From Akkermansiaceae bacterium (GTDB lineage Bacteria > Verrucomicrobiota > Verrucomicrobiia > Verrucomicrobiales > Akkermansiaceae): DNA of 64,000 nucleotides. Made by a program: the position numbers and the translations under genes. Shown here piece by piece: positions 35,163 to 43,666 of the stretch (positions are counted from its first letter, which is position 1; every line of letters begins with the position of its first letter). The notes under the pieces were generated by a model. It was not told the origin of the DNA. It saw only the letters and a program-made list of their open reading frames with translations, and did no database searches. The stretch lies in NCBI GenBank assembly GCA_903934285.1, contig CAIZNN010000212.1:89587-153586 (forward strand), in the 5' to 3' direction.

Positions 35163-36284
35163 ATGACCTCCAAGGAACGCATGTTGCGGGCGCTGGCCCG
35201 CGAGAAGCCCGACCGTCTGCCCGTCACGGTTCACCAGTGGCAACAGTACCACCTCGACACCTACCTTGGCGGCATGGATGCGCTGGCCGCCTGCAAGACC
35301 TGCGGCTTGGACGCCTCGATCCAATATTTCGAAGCCATGGGTCAATTCTGGATTCCCAACGCGGAAAACTTCATCGTCTCCACCCCCGACTGGCGCGAGC
35401 AAATCGATATCGTCCAGGACAATCCGGACGACAAACTCCTCAACCACACCATCACCACCCCCGGCGGCCGCCTGACCTACAAGACCGGCGGCAATCGCAC
35501 CACCACTTGGATCACCGAATATCTCATCAAGAACCATGAGGACGTCGAGTTGATCGAACGCTACATGCCGGTGGCAAAGCTGAGCAAACACGCCATCGCC
35601 AAAGAGTACGACCGCATCGGCGACGACGGCATTCTGCGCGGGTTTGTGTGGGGCGACCAGGCCGGCTGCTGGCAGCATGCCTGTTGTCTCATGTCGGAAG
35701 AGGAGCTGATCCTGGAGTGCATCGACAACCCCGACTGGGTGCACCGGTTGCTGCGCACCCTGCTGGAACGCAAGTTGCGCTTCATCGACGAGTCACTCAC
35801 CGGCGCCAAGTTTGACCTCATCGAAACTGGCGGCGGCGCGGGCAGCGACACGGTGATTTCACCGACACTGCACCGCGAGTTCTGCCTCCCCTATGACCAG
35901 CGCATTCACGACGCGCTGCACTCCTTGGGCCACCGCTCCACCTACCACACCTGCGGCGGCATGATGCACATTCTCGACCTCATCCTCGCCAACCACACCG
36001 ACGCCACCGAGACCTTGGCGCCGCCCGGCGTGGGCGGCAATATCACCGACCCGGAAACGGTGCGCGCAGTCTTCGGCGGCAAGGTCGCGATGATCGGCGG
36101 CATGGACCAGTTCAACATTCTGACCAATGCCAGCAAGGAGCAGATCCGCAACGAAACGCTGCGTCTCTTCGATGGCTTCGGCAAACACGGCGGCTATATC
36201 TGCTCGGCGTCGGATCATTTCTTCGAAACCCCGGTCGACAACCTGAAAGCGTTCGCGGCAGCAGCCAGCGAATGCCTCTACTAA
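35163..36284 (+). CDS. Uroporphyrinogen decarboxylase-family protein (methyltransferase type)
   Basis: This 373-residue TIM-barrel protein starts MTSKERMLRALAREKPDRLP, typical of the MtaA/CmuA-like branch and not of true HemE. The zinc-type pattern His-x-Cys appears in YHTCGGMMHILDLIL, and the C-terminal region GGYICSASDHFFETPVDNL matches the family. These enzymes usually transfer methyl groups between a corrinoid protein and a thiol cofactor. The sodium:solute symporter gene follows by 28 bases, suggesting catabolism of an imported methylated or sugar-like compound (inference). Confidence 0.85.
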   Translation: MTSKERMLRALAREKPDRLPVTVHQWQQYHLDTYLGGMDALAACKTCGLDASIQYFEAMGQFWIPNAENFIVSTPDWREQIDIVQDNPDDKLLNHTITTPGGRLTYKTGGNRTTTWITEYLIKNHEDVELIERYMPVAKLSKHAIAKEYDRIGDDGILRGFVWGDQAGCWQHACCLMSEEELILECIDNPDWVHRLLRTLLERKLRFIDESLTGAKFDLIETGGGAGSDTVISPTLHREFCLPYDQRIHDALHSLGHRSTYHTCGGMMHILDLILANHTDATETLAPPGVGGNITDPETVRAVFGGKVAMIGGMDQFNILTNASKEQIRNETLRLFDGFGKHGGYICSASDHFFETPVDNLKAFAAAASECLY

Positions 36285-36312
36285 CCATCGCCCCCCCGGT
36301 CCACCATCGCAC

Positions 36313-38082
36313 ATGACTAGCACAATGAGTTATTTGGACTGGGGCATCATCGCCGTCTATATGCTGGCCGTGGTTGGCATCGGCGTGCTGGCGGGCTTTG
36401 TGCGGCAAAAGGGCGGCGCCGGCGCACACTACTTCCTGGCCGACAATTCGTTGCGGTGGCCGCTCATCGGTCTGGCCATGTTTGCGGCCAACATCTCCAC
36501 CGTCCATCTCGTCAGCCTCGCGCAATCCGCCTACACCTCCGGTCTGCTCTATGGCAACTATGAGTGGATGGCCGGTTTCACGCTGGTCCTGCTGTCACTG
36601 TTTTTCGCGCCGCTTTATCTGCGGAGCCGCGTGCCAACCCTGCCGGACTATCTGGAACGCCGCTACAACCGCAATTGCCGCGACGCGCTCTCGATCATTT
36701 CCCTGTTCTCGGCTATCGTCATTCACATCGGGGTGGCGCTCTACACCGCGGCCTCGGTGTTGTGTTATATCTTCGGCATCCACGACCACGCGACAATCCT
36801 GGGACTCTCGCCGATGATGTTCTTCATCGTCACCTTGGGCGTGGTCACCGGCATCTACACCGTGATCGGCGGCTTGCTCGCGGTGGTGTGGACCGAAAGC
36901 GTGCAGACCGTCCTGCTGCTCGTCGGCGCCGTCAGCATCACGGTGGTTGGCTACCATGCCGTCGGCGGCTGGAGCGCCTTGGCACAAACCCTGGCTAACA
37001 ACCCGCATCCGCTGCTGGGCAAGGAAGGCGGCCCGGCACTTGCCACCACTTCCTTTTTGAGCATGTTACACTCCGGCAACGACCCCACCGTCATCGGTAA
37101 CGTGCCATGGTATTCGATTCTGCTGGGCTATCCGGTCATTGGCATCTGGTATTGGTGCTGCGACCAAACCATCGTGCAACGGGTGCTCGCGGCGAAGGAT
37201 GAAAAACACGCCCGCCTCGGCCCGTTGTTCTGCGCGTTCATCAAGATTCTGCCGGTGTTCTTCTTTGTGCTGCCCGGCGTCATCTGTGTCGCCTTGGTAC
37301 AACAAGGGTATTTCGGCCAGGGCATCGGGCCGCTGGCCTCCAAGGACACCTATCCGTTCATGATCACGCACCTGCTGCCCGTGGGCCTCAAAGGCCTGGT
37401 GGTGGCGGCGATGCTTGCCGCGGCGATGCAGACTTGCTCTGCCGCGCTCAACTCCTCGGCGACCCTGTTTGCCTATGACATCTGGAAACGCTGGCGACCG
37501 GCGACCAGCGACCTCCAGCTGGTTAGAATCGGCCGCTGGACCACCGTGACCGCCACCCTTCTGGCCATTGTGTTATCGCCGATTTTCGGCCACTACAACA
37601 CGATCATTCAGGGCTTGACCACCCTGATTTGCTATGTCGCGCCGCCCATCACCTGTGTCTTCCTCATCGGCGTGTTTTGGCGCGGTGCCGGTGGCCGGGC
37701 GGCCTTTCTGACCATGATTGCGGGTGCCACGATGGGCGCGATCTGTTTTGTGGCGGACTTTTACAAGGACTCCATCTCCGGACCCACCGGCTTCCTGCCG
37801 CCCGATTCGGCGCTCACCGCCGCGTTTGATTGGTTTGCCCGGGGCGTGCTCAGTGATTTCATGCTCACCTCGTTTGGCATGTTCTGTCTCTGCGTCCTCA
37901 TCCAGATTGTCGCCTCACTGCGGATGCCCGAACCGCTCAAGGCGGAGGCGCGCCTGCTCGTCTGGGACAGTTGGCGCGAACCCTTGCGCGGCGAGGCCCA
38001 CGGCCACGGCATGGGCAACTACCGCATCCTCACCGGCGTCGTGTTAGTCACGTTTGTCGCCCTGTACGCCATTTTCCGTTAG
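36313..38082 (+). CDS. Sodium:solute symporter (SSS family)
   Basis: This 589-residue membrane protein has about 14 hydrophobic segments. It contains the SSS signature pieces GLAMFAANISTVHLVSLAQS, PDYLERRYNRNCRDALSIIS and AAMLAAAMQTCSAALNSSAT. The length fits the family. It is likely co-expressed with the upstream UroD-family methyltransferase. The substrate (sugar, carboxylate or amino acid) cannot be assigned from the sequence. Confidence 0.92.
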   Translation: MTSTMSYLDWGIIAVYMLAVVGIGVLAGFVRQKGGAGAHYFLADNSLRWPLIGLAMFAANISTVHLVSLAQSAYTSGLLYGNYEWMAGFTLVLLSLFFAPLYLRSRVPTLPDYLERRYNRNCRDALSIISLFSAIVIHIGVALYTAASVLCYIFGIHDHATILGLSPMMFFIVTLGVVTGIYTVIGGLLAVVWTESVQTVLLLVGAVSITVVGYHAVGGWSALAQTLANNPHPLLGKEGGPALATTSFLSMLHSGNDPTVIGNVPWYSILLGYPVIGIWYWCCDQTIVQRVLAAKDEKHARLGPLFCAFIKILPVFFFVLPGVICVALVQQGYFGQGIGPLASKDTYPFMITHLLPVGLKGLVVAAMLAAAMQTCSAALNSSATLFAYDIWKRWRPATSDLQLVRIGRWTTVTATLLAIVLSPIFGHYNTIIQGLTTLICYVAPPITCVFLIGVFWRGAGGRAAFLTMIAGATMGAICFVADFYKDSISGPTGFLPPDSALTAAFDWFARGVLSDFMLTSFGMFCLCVLIQIVASLRMPEPLKAEARLLVWDSWREPLRGEAHGHGMGNYRILTGVVLVTFVALYAIFR

Positions 38083-38149
38083 ATCAGGAGTTCCCTCCCG
38101 TCAGCCATGTCAGGCGGCATGAGCCCGAGGCAAGAGGCCGGCGGCCTGC

Positions 38150-40873
38150 TTAAAGAACCGCCCCGGAAGTCAACCTGCCACGCAGATGTTGAACCGTTTC
38201 GTAGGCCGTGTCGGCTTGAATCATCACCAGATCCCCGGGCTTGGCGGAGGCCAGGGCCAGATCCACGGCTTTAAGGTGCCCTTGAATGCACTCAATGCGC
38301 CGTGCCCGCAACGCACCATTCAAGCCTTCCCTGATGAGGTTCATGATTTCGCCGGGTCGGCGGCCACGCGCATAGTCGCCTTCGTAGAGCCAGACTTCAT
38401 CAAAGTGCGGGGCGAGCATGCGGCCTTGTTCGATGATATCGGCATCGCGGCGATCCCCGGCGGCGGTGTACACCACGATGCGCCGTTTGTTAGGAAAATG
38501 GGTCAGGGCATCCAACAGGGCGCGGAGGGCATCCACATTGTGCCCGTAGTCAATGATGACACTGATGCCGGCGAAATCGAGCATGTTGAAGCGACCGGCA
38601 CAATGGTCGACGCTGGAACTGAAGCTGCGCGCGCCGCGCAGGATGATGGCATCGTCCAGGCCCAGTGCCCATGCGGCAGCCAGTGCCGCCAGGGTGTTCT
38701 CGATCTGGAAGGTGATGAGCCCGCCGTGAGTGAGCGGAATTTCCGGCAACGCGATGAACGCCGACTCGCTGGCACCATCGGCGCGCATGACCCAGCCATC
38801 GCGCACGAAGATAGCCCGCCCGCCCACAGCGCGGTGGCGGCGGATGACCTCGTGGTTGCCATCAATAGCGAAAAAGAGCGCGCGACATGGGTGGGCCTCC
38901 GCCATTTTGACCACCAATGGATCGGCGGCGTTGAGCACCGCAGTGCCGGTGGCGGAGACGGCGGCAACAATGGTTTGTTTGACCGCAGCGAGTTCGCCAG
39001 GAGTGTGGATTTCAGCCAACCCGAGATGATCGCCTTCCCCGATGTTGGTGACCACAGCGACATCACAACAATCAAACGGCAGGCCCTCGCGCAGAACGCC
39101 GCCACGGGCAATTTCCAGCACCGCGGCATCGGTGCCCGGATAGGCGAGCACGGCTCGGGCGCTTTTGGGTCCACTGCAGTCGCCGGTGTCAAGCACCCGC
39201 CCCCCCACCGTGACGCCATCCGTGCTGGTGAGGCCGACGCGCCAGCCGTTCTCACCTAACAAGTGGGCGATGAAGCGGGTGGTGGTGGTCTTGCCGTTGA
39301 CGCCGGTCACGGCGACGATGGGGATGCGGCCGTTTTCACCCGGCGCAAACATCGTGCTGATGACCGCCTCACCGACGTTGCGCGGGCGGCCTTCGGACGG
39401 ATAGAGGTGCATGCGCAGGCCGGGCCGGGCATTGATTTCGATGATCACGCCGTTGCGCTCGCTGAGCGGCTGGGAGATATCGATGGCGACGATATCGATG
39501 CCGCAGAGGTCGAGGCCGACCATCTGAGCGGCTTCAATGGCGGCATCGCGGATGCTGGGATGGACTTCATCGGTGCAGTCCACGGCGGTGCCACCGGTGC
39601 TTAGATTGGCATTGCGCCGGATCAACACGGTGCGGCCAAGCTGCGGAATGGACTCGGGAGTGAGGGCTTGCTCGGCGAGAACGCCGAGCGCCACGGCGTC
39701 GATGCGGATCTTGCTAAGTGCGGCGGCATGGGCGGCGGCGCGGCGGGGGTCGAGATTGGCCTCGGCGATGAGTTCGTTGATGGTGTGGCAGCCATCCCCG
39801 ATGACGCGGGCGGGTTTGCGGCGGCTGGCGGCCACCAACTGCCTGCCAACGATCAGCACGCGATAGTCTTCGCCTTCGGCAAACTGCTCGACTATGATCG
39901 AATCACTTTCCTCGGAGGCCGCATCAAAGGCGGCGTTGACCTGCTCCTTGGTTGTTAGATTGAGGGCGACGCCGCGGCCTTGGTTGCCGTCGAGTGGCTT
40001 GACCACCACCGGCAGGCCGATTTCCAGCGCGGCGAGCCAGGCATCTTCGGCGGATTCGACTGGGCGGCCCTTCGGGACGGGCAGGCCGACTTCGCACAGC
40101 AGGCGGCAGGTGAGGTTTTTATCCTGCGCGATGTCTTCGGCGATGGCGCTGGTCTGGCTGGTGGCGGCGGCGAGGATTTTCTGTTGTTTGCAGCCCCAGC
40201 CGAGCTGGACCAAACTGCCGGCGGTGAGCCTGCGCACGGGGATGCCACGGCTGAGTGCGGCATCGACCATCGAGCGGGTGCTGGGGCCGAGACACAAGTT
40301 ATCGGCCAATTCGGTTAGCTCGGCGATGGCGGCGGCGACATCCAGCGGTGCGCCAGCCAGTGCGGCATCGACCATCCGGCGTGCCAGATCGAAGGCGGCG
40401 CGCGCCACGGTTTCCTCGTCATACTGGACGATGATACGCAGCAGGCCGGGCTGCGACGTGGGCATGACCTTGGCGAAGCTCAAGTCCAAATCCGGGCGGG
40501 TCTGCAGCAACAACGTGATATCATGCAACAGCGCGGCAAGCGCCGGCGCGTCCGGCTGAAGGCTGGCCTGGACTTGCGGCGCGAGTGCCGGCAGCCACGC
40601 GACCAACTGCGCTTGCCACTGGGGGGCGCAAGTATCCGGCGCGAGGAAGCGCACCCAGCATTCGAGTGCGGTGACACGGGTCCAGCGATTGGGTCCTCGC
40701 AGAGCAAGGATCTTGTGGATGCTGGTGAATTGCCGAGAGTCGGAAGGTGGTGCACTCAAAGTGAGGGAGCCGTGGTCAGAACTACTGGGATAGCCGCGAC
40801 TGATGAAAATCAAGCGCGGTGCCGGGGGAAGATGATCATAGATTAGGAAATTCGCAAGAGATTGCTGTGGCAC
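38150..40873 (-). CDS. cphA: Cyanophycin synthetase-like ligase, full length
   Basis: This 907-residue protein has the CphA order: an N-terminal domain (ILALRGPNRWTRVTALECW), an ATP-grasp domain (~250-500; VKPLDGNQGRGV, EINARPGLRMH) and a Mur-ligase domain with P-loop GVNGKTTT (524-531) and the C-terminal part (HCAGRFNMLDF, DYGHN). It should add Asp and Arg, or related amino acids, to a multi-L-arginyl-poly-L-aspartate-type polymer. The first ~50 residues are unlike the family, so the start may be internal (for example a TTG). It lies in a cluster with an ABC exporter, a DUF1854 protein and a second ligase. Confidence 0.92.
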   Translation of the reverse strand: MPQQSLANFLIYDHLPPAPRLIFISRGYPSSSDHGSLTLSAPPSDSRQFTSIHKILALRGPNRWTRVTALECWVRFLAPDTCAPQWQAQLVAWLPALAPQVQASLQPDAPALAALLHDITLLLQTRPDLDLSFAKVMPTSQPGLLRIIVQYDEETVARAAFDLARRMVDAALAGAPLDVAAAIAELTELADNLCLGPSTRSMVDAALSRGIPVRRLTAGSLVQLGWGCKQQKILAAATSQTSAIAEDIAQDKNLTCRLLCEVGLPVPKGRPVESAEDAWLAALEIGLPVVVKPLDGNQGRGVALNLTTKEQVNAAFDAASEESDSIIVEQFAEGEDYRVLIVGRQLVAASRRKPARVIGDGCHTINELIAEANLDPRRAAAHAAALSKIRIDAVALGVLAEQALTPESIPQLGRTVLIRRNANLSTGGTAVDCTDEVHPSIRDAAIEAAQMVGLDLCGIDIVAIDISQPLSERNGVIIEINARPGLRMHLYPSEGRPRNVGEAVISTMFAPGENGRIPIVAVTGVNGKTTTTRFIAHLLGENGWRVGLTSTDGVTVGGRVLDTGDCSGPKSARAVLAYPGTDAAVLEIARGGVLREGLPFDCCDVAVVTNIGEGDHLGLAEIHTPGELAAVKQTIVAAVSATGTAVLNAADPLVVKMAEAHPCRALFFAIDGNHEVIRRHRAVGGRAIFVRDGWVMRADGASESAFIALPEIPLTHGGLITFQIENTLAALAAAWALGLDDAIILRGARSFSSSVDHCAGRFNMLDFAGISVIIDYGHNVDALRALLDALTHFPNKRRIVVYTAAGDRRDADIIEQGRMLAPHFDEVWLYEGDYARGRRPGEIMNLIREGLNGALRARRIECIQGHLKAVDLALASAKPGDLVMIQADTAYETVQHLRGRLTSGAVL

Positions 40874-40974
40874 CCGCCAATTTTCGCATTTCGCCAGTTA
40901 CGCTTTACAAAATGCCACCCAACAGCACCATCCGTGGTCGCACCCCCTCCCCAGCCATTCGTCTATCGACCTCC

Positions 40975-43176
40975 ATGCCTGCCGATCCCGCGACGCCCCC
41001 GCTGATTGAAAAGCGCTTGGAGCCCGGGGAACGGGTCGTCGCCAAGTTCCAAACCGACTTGGACCTGCACCTGCAATTTCAAAAGGGACTGCTGGTGCTG
41101 ACCACCCGGCGCTTGCTCTTTCTCGAGGAAAACAAAGGGGGGGCGGCACCATTCCGGGATTGGAAGCTCGCGGAGATCAAGGAACTGAGCTTGGAGGAAA
41201 TGGGGGCCACCGGCGCCCTCCATCTGATGGCGGCGCAGCAACCAAACTGCTGCCACTGGCGCTTCACCGCCGGGCTCATCAAGGAGGCGGACACCTTCGT
41301 GGCTCGCTTCATGGATCAACAGCGGACGCTGGTGGGCGGCACGCCGGCGGACACCACCGGGACCCCGGACGACGGACCCGACGACGAGGGACTGGACTTT
41401 ACCGACCTGATGCCGGAAGCCGCGCGGGGCAATCCGCTGCTGCGCTTGCTGATGTTTTCGCGGCCATGGCTGCGGCTCATCGGGTTAGGCCTGCTGCTCA
41501 CCGTTGCGGCCACCAGCGCGAGCTTGTTATCGCCATGGATCACCGGTCTCCTGGTGGATAGATTGCTCATCCCGCTGCAAACCAAGGGCCAGGATCTGCA
41601 TATCCAACAACTCCTCCCCTATGCCGCCATGCTGCTGGCCACGGCCATCGTGGCGTGGGTGTTAAAGTGGGGCCGCTCCTTTGTGGTGGCCCGCATTGCG
41701 GAGTTGGTAACCAGTCGCTTGCGGCGCGAGTTGTTTGAGCACTTGCAGCGCCTCTCGCTTATCTACTTCAACAAGAAGCGCACCGGCGACCTGATCTCGC
41801 GGATCAGTTCGGACACGGACCGGCTTTCGCTGTTCATTTCCCTGACCTTCATCGACTTCGTCTGTGATGTCTTTCAATTTCTCTTCACGGCGTTTCTGCT
41901 GTTCAAGATCAACCCGCTGTTAGCCTTCGCCGCGTTGGGGCCGGTGCCGATTGTGGCGTGGCTGGTCAAGTGCGTGCGCGGGCACTTGCGCAGCGGCTTC
42001 GCGGCGTCGAGCCGGGCGTGGGGGCTGATGACCAGCGTGCTATCCGACACCATTCCCGGGGTGCGCGTGGTCAAGGCCTTCGCCCAGGAGGAGCGCGAGA
42101 TCGCGCGGTTCCGCCAGACCGACCACCATGTGTTCGCCACCAATGACCGGGTCAACCGGACGTGGTCGTTTTTCAGCCCGATGATTGAAATGTTCACCGA
42201 TCTGGGACTGTTGATCATCTGGGTGGTCGGCGCGCTGACCGTGGCTCAAGGCACCCTGACGGTAGGGGTACTGTGGGTTTTTGTGACCTATACGACGCGC
42301 TTTTACGGGCGCTTGGAAGCCATGAGCCGCTTTTTCGCTTCGGCGCAGCGTGCGGCGGCCAGCGCCCACCGCGTGTTTGAAGTGTTAGACGTCGAGCCGG
42401 AAATGGCGGCCACCGATGGGACGCGGCGCATTGGTCGGCTGAGCGGGCGCATCGAGTTTCGTGACATCAAGTTCCGCCATGGCTCACGCCAGATCATCCG
42501 CGGCATCAACCTCGACATCGCCCCCGGGGAAATGATCGGCTTGGTGGGTCCCAGCGGCGCGGGCAAAACCACGCTGGTCAATCTGGCCTGCCGGTTTTTC
42601 GATGTGAGCGAGGGGGCGATTCTGGTCGATGGCCAGGATCTGCGCGACATCCACGTCGAGGATTACCGCAAGAACATCGGCCTGGTATTGCAGGAACCGT
42701 ATTTGTTTTTCGGCACGATAGCCGACAACATCTCCTATGGCAAACCGGGTGCCACGCGCGCGGAAATCATCGCCTCGGCCAAAGCGGCCCGCGCCCATGA
42801 GTTCATCATGAAACTCGTCGATGGCTATGACTCGATGGTGGGCGAACGCGGCCAACAACTTTCCGGTGGCGAGCGCCAGCGCATCAGCATTGCCCGTGCC
42901 TTGTTGATTGATCCGGCCATCCTGATTCTCGATGAGGCCACTTCCTCGGTGGATACCGAGACCGAACGGGAGATCCAGCGCGCGCTGGACAACTTGGTCC
43001 ACGGCCGCACCACCATCGCCATCGCGCACCGGCTTGGCACGCTGCGCCTGGCCAATCGGCTGGTGGTGCTGGAGGACGGGCGCATCAGCGAGATCGGCAG
43101 CCACGAGCAACTCCTCAAGACCAGCGGCACCTACGCCCGCCTGCACCAAGCCATGCAAGATGTTTCGCACGCATGA
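40975..43176 (+). CDS. ABC exporter (fused permease-ATPase) with N-terminal PH-like domain
   Basis: This 733-residue half-transporter begins with a ~110-residue PH-like domain (RLEPGERVVAKFQTDLDLHL; LLVLTTRRLLFLEENKGG). Six membrane helices and an ATPase with Walker A GPSGAGKT, signature LSGGERQR and Walker B ILILDEATS follow. It resembles lipid- or multidrug-type exporters. ATG 40975 is chosen because the frame upstream overlaps the divergent ligase gene. The stop overlaps the DUF1854 start (ATGA). Linkage to cyanophycin-like ligases recurs in some proteobacteria (recalled, not checked). A role in handling or exporting the polymer is inferred. Confidence 0.9.
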   Translation: MPADPATPPLIEKRLEPGERVVAKFQTDLDLHLQFQKGLLVLTTRRLLFLEENKGGAAPFRDWKLAEIKELSLEEMGATGALHLMAAQQPNCCHWRFTAGLIKEADTFVARFMDQQRTLVGGTPADTTGTPDDGPDDEGLDFTDLMPEAARGNPLLRLLMFSRPWLRLIGLGLLLTVAATSASLLSPWITGLLVDRLLIPLQTKGQDLHIQQLLPYAAMLLATAIVAWVLKWGRSFVVARIAELVTSRLRRELFEHLQRLSLIYFNKKRTGDLISRISSDTDRLSLFISLTFIDFVCDVFQFLFTAFLLFKINPLLAFAALGPVPIVAWLVKCVRGHLRSGFAASSRAWGLMTSVLSDTIPGVRVVKAFAQEEREIARFRQTDHHVFATNDRVNRTWSFFSPMIEMFTDLGLLIIWVVGALTVAQGTLTVGVLWVFVTYTTRFYGRLEAMSRFFASAQRAAASAHRVFEVLDVEPEMAATDGTRRIGRLSGRIEFRDIKFRHGSRQIIRGINLDIAPGEMIGLVGPSGAGKTTLVNLACRFFDVSEGAILVDGQDLRDIHVEDYRKNIGLVLQEPYLFFGTIADNISYGKPGATRAEIIASAKAARAHEFIMKLVDGYDSMVGERGQQLSGGERQRISIARALLIDPAILILDEATSSVDTETEREIQRALDNLVHGRTTIAIAHRLGTLRLANRLVVLEDGRISEIGSHEQLLKTSGTYARLHQAMQDVSHA

Positions 43177-43649
43177 AAACGCCCACCGCCCATGTCGACT
43201 TGCAGCGCACCGAGGCCGGAAACCTCGTCTTCACCGATGCCGCGGGAGTGGTGCATGACAAGGTGCTGGTGGTGCGGCTGTTCCCCCTAACCGATCCGGC
43301 CCACTGGATTGCCCTGACCAGCGCCGCGGGTCACGACCTTGTCTGCATCGAGGATCCGGCGGCGCTCCCGGAGGATGTTAGAATGCTGTTGGCCGAAGCG
43401 TTGGCACAGCGTGATTTCGTGCCATTGATCCAAGCCATTCACACCATCCGGCGAGCCGCCCACGGCTATGAATGGTATGTGACGACCAACCGGGGCAAGA
43501 CCCACTTCACCGTTGAGAACGACGAGAGCATCCAGCCGCTGGCTGGCGGCAGCATTGTCGTGATGGATCAGCGCAACACCCGCTACCTCATCACCGATCC
43601 CGCTGCTCTCGACCCCAAGAGCCGCCAGAAGTTAGAGCGCTACTATTAG
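43173..43649 (+). CDS. DUF1854-family protein
   Basis: This 158-residue soluble protein has recognisable DUF1854 features: VVRLFPLTDPAHWIAL, IQAIHTIRRAAHGYEWYVTT and VVMDQRNTRYLITDPAALD. It is translationally coupled to the ABC exporter. The family has no known biochemical function and typically sits next to such exporters and cyanophycin-synthetase-like genes, which suggests an accessory or regulatory subunit. Confidence 0.85.
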   Translation: MKTPTAHVDLQRTEAGNLVFTDAAGVVHDKVLVVRLFPLTDPAHWIALTSAAGHDLVCIEDPAALPEDVRMLLAEALAQRDFVPLIQAIHTIRRAAHGYEWYVTTNRGKTHFTVENDESIQPLAGGSIVVMDQRNTRYLITDPAALDPKSRQKLERYY

Positions 43650-43666
43650 GACCGGCGGGGCCTTGG

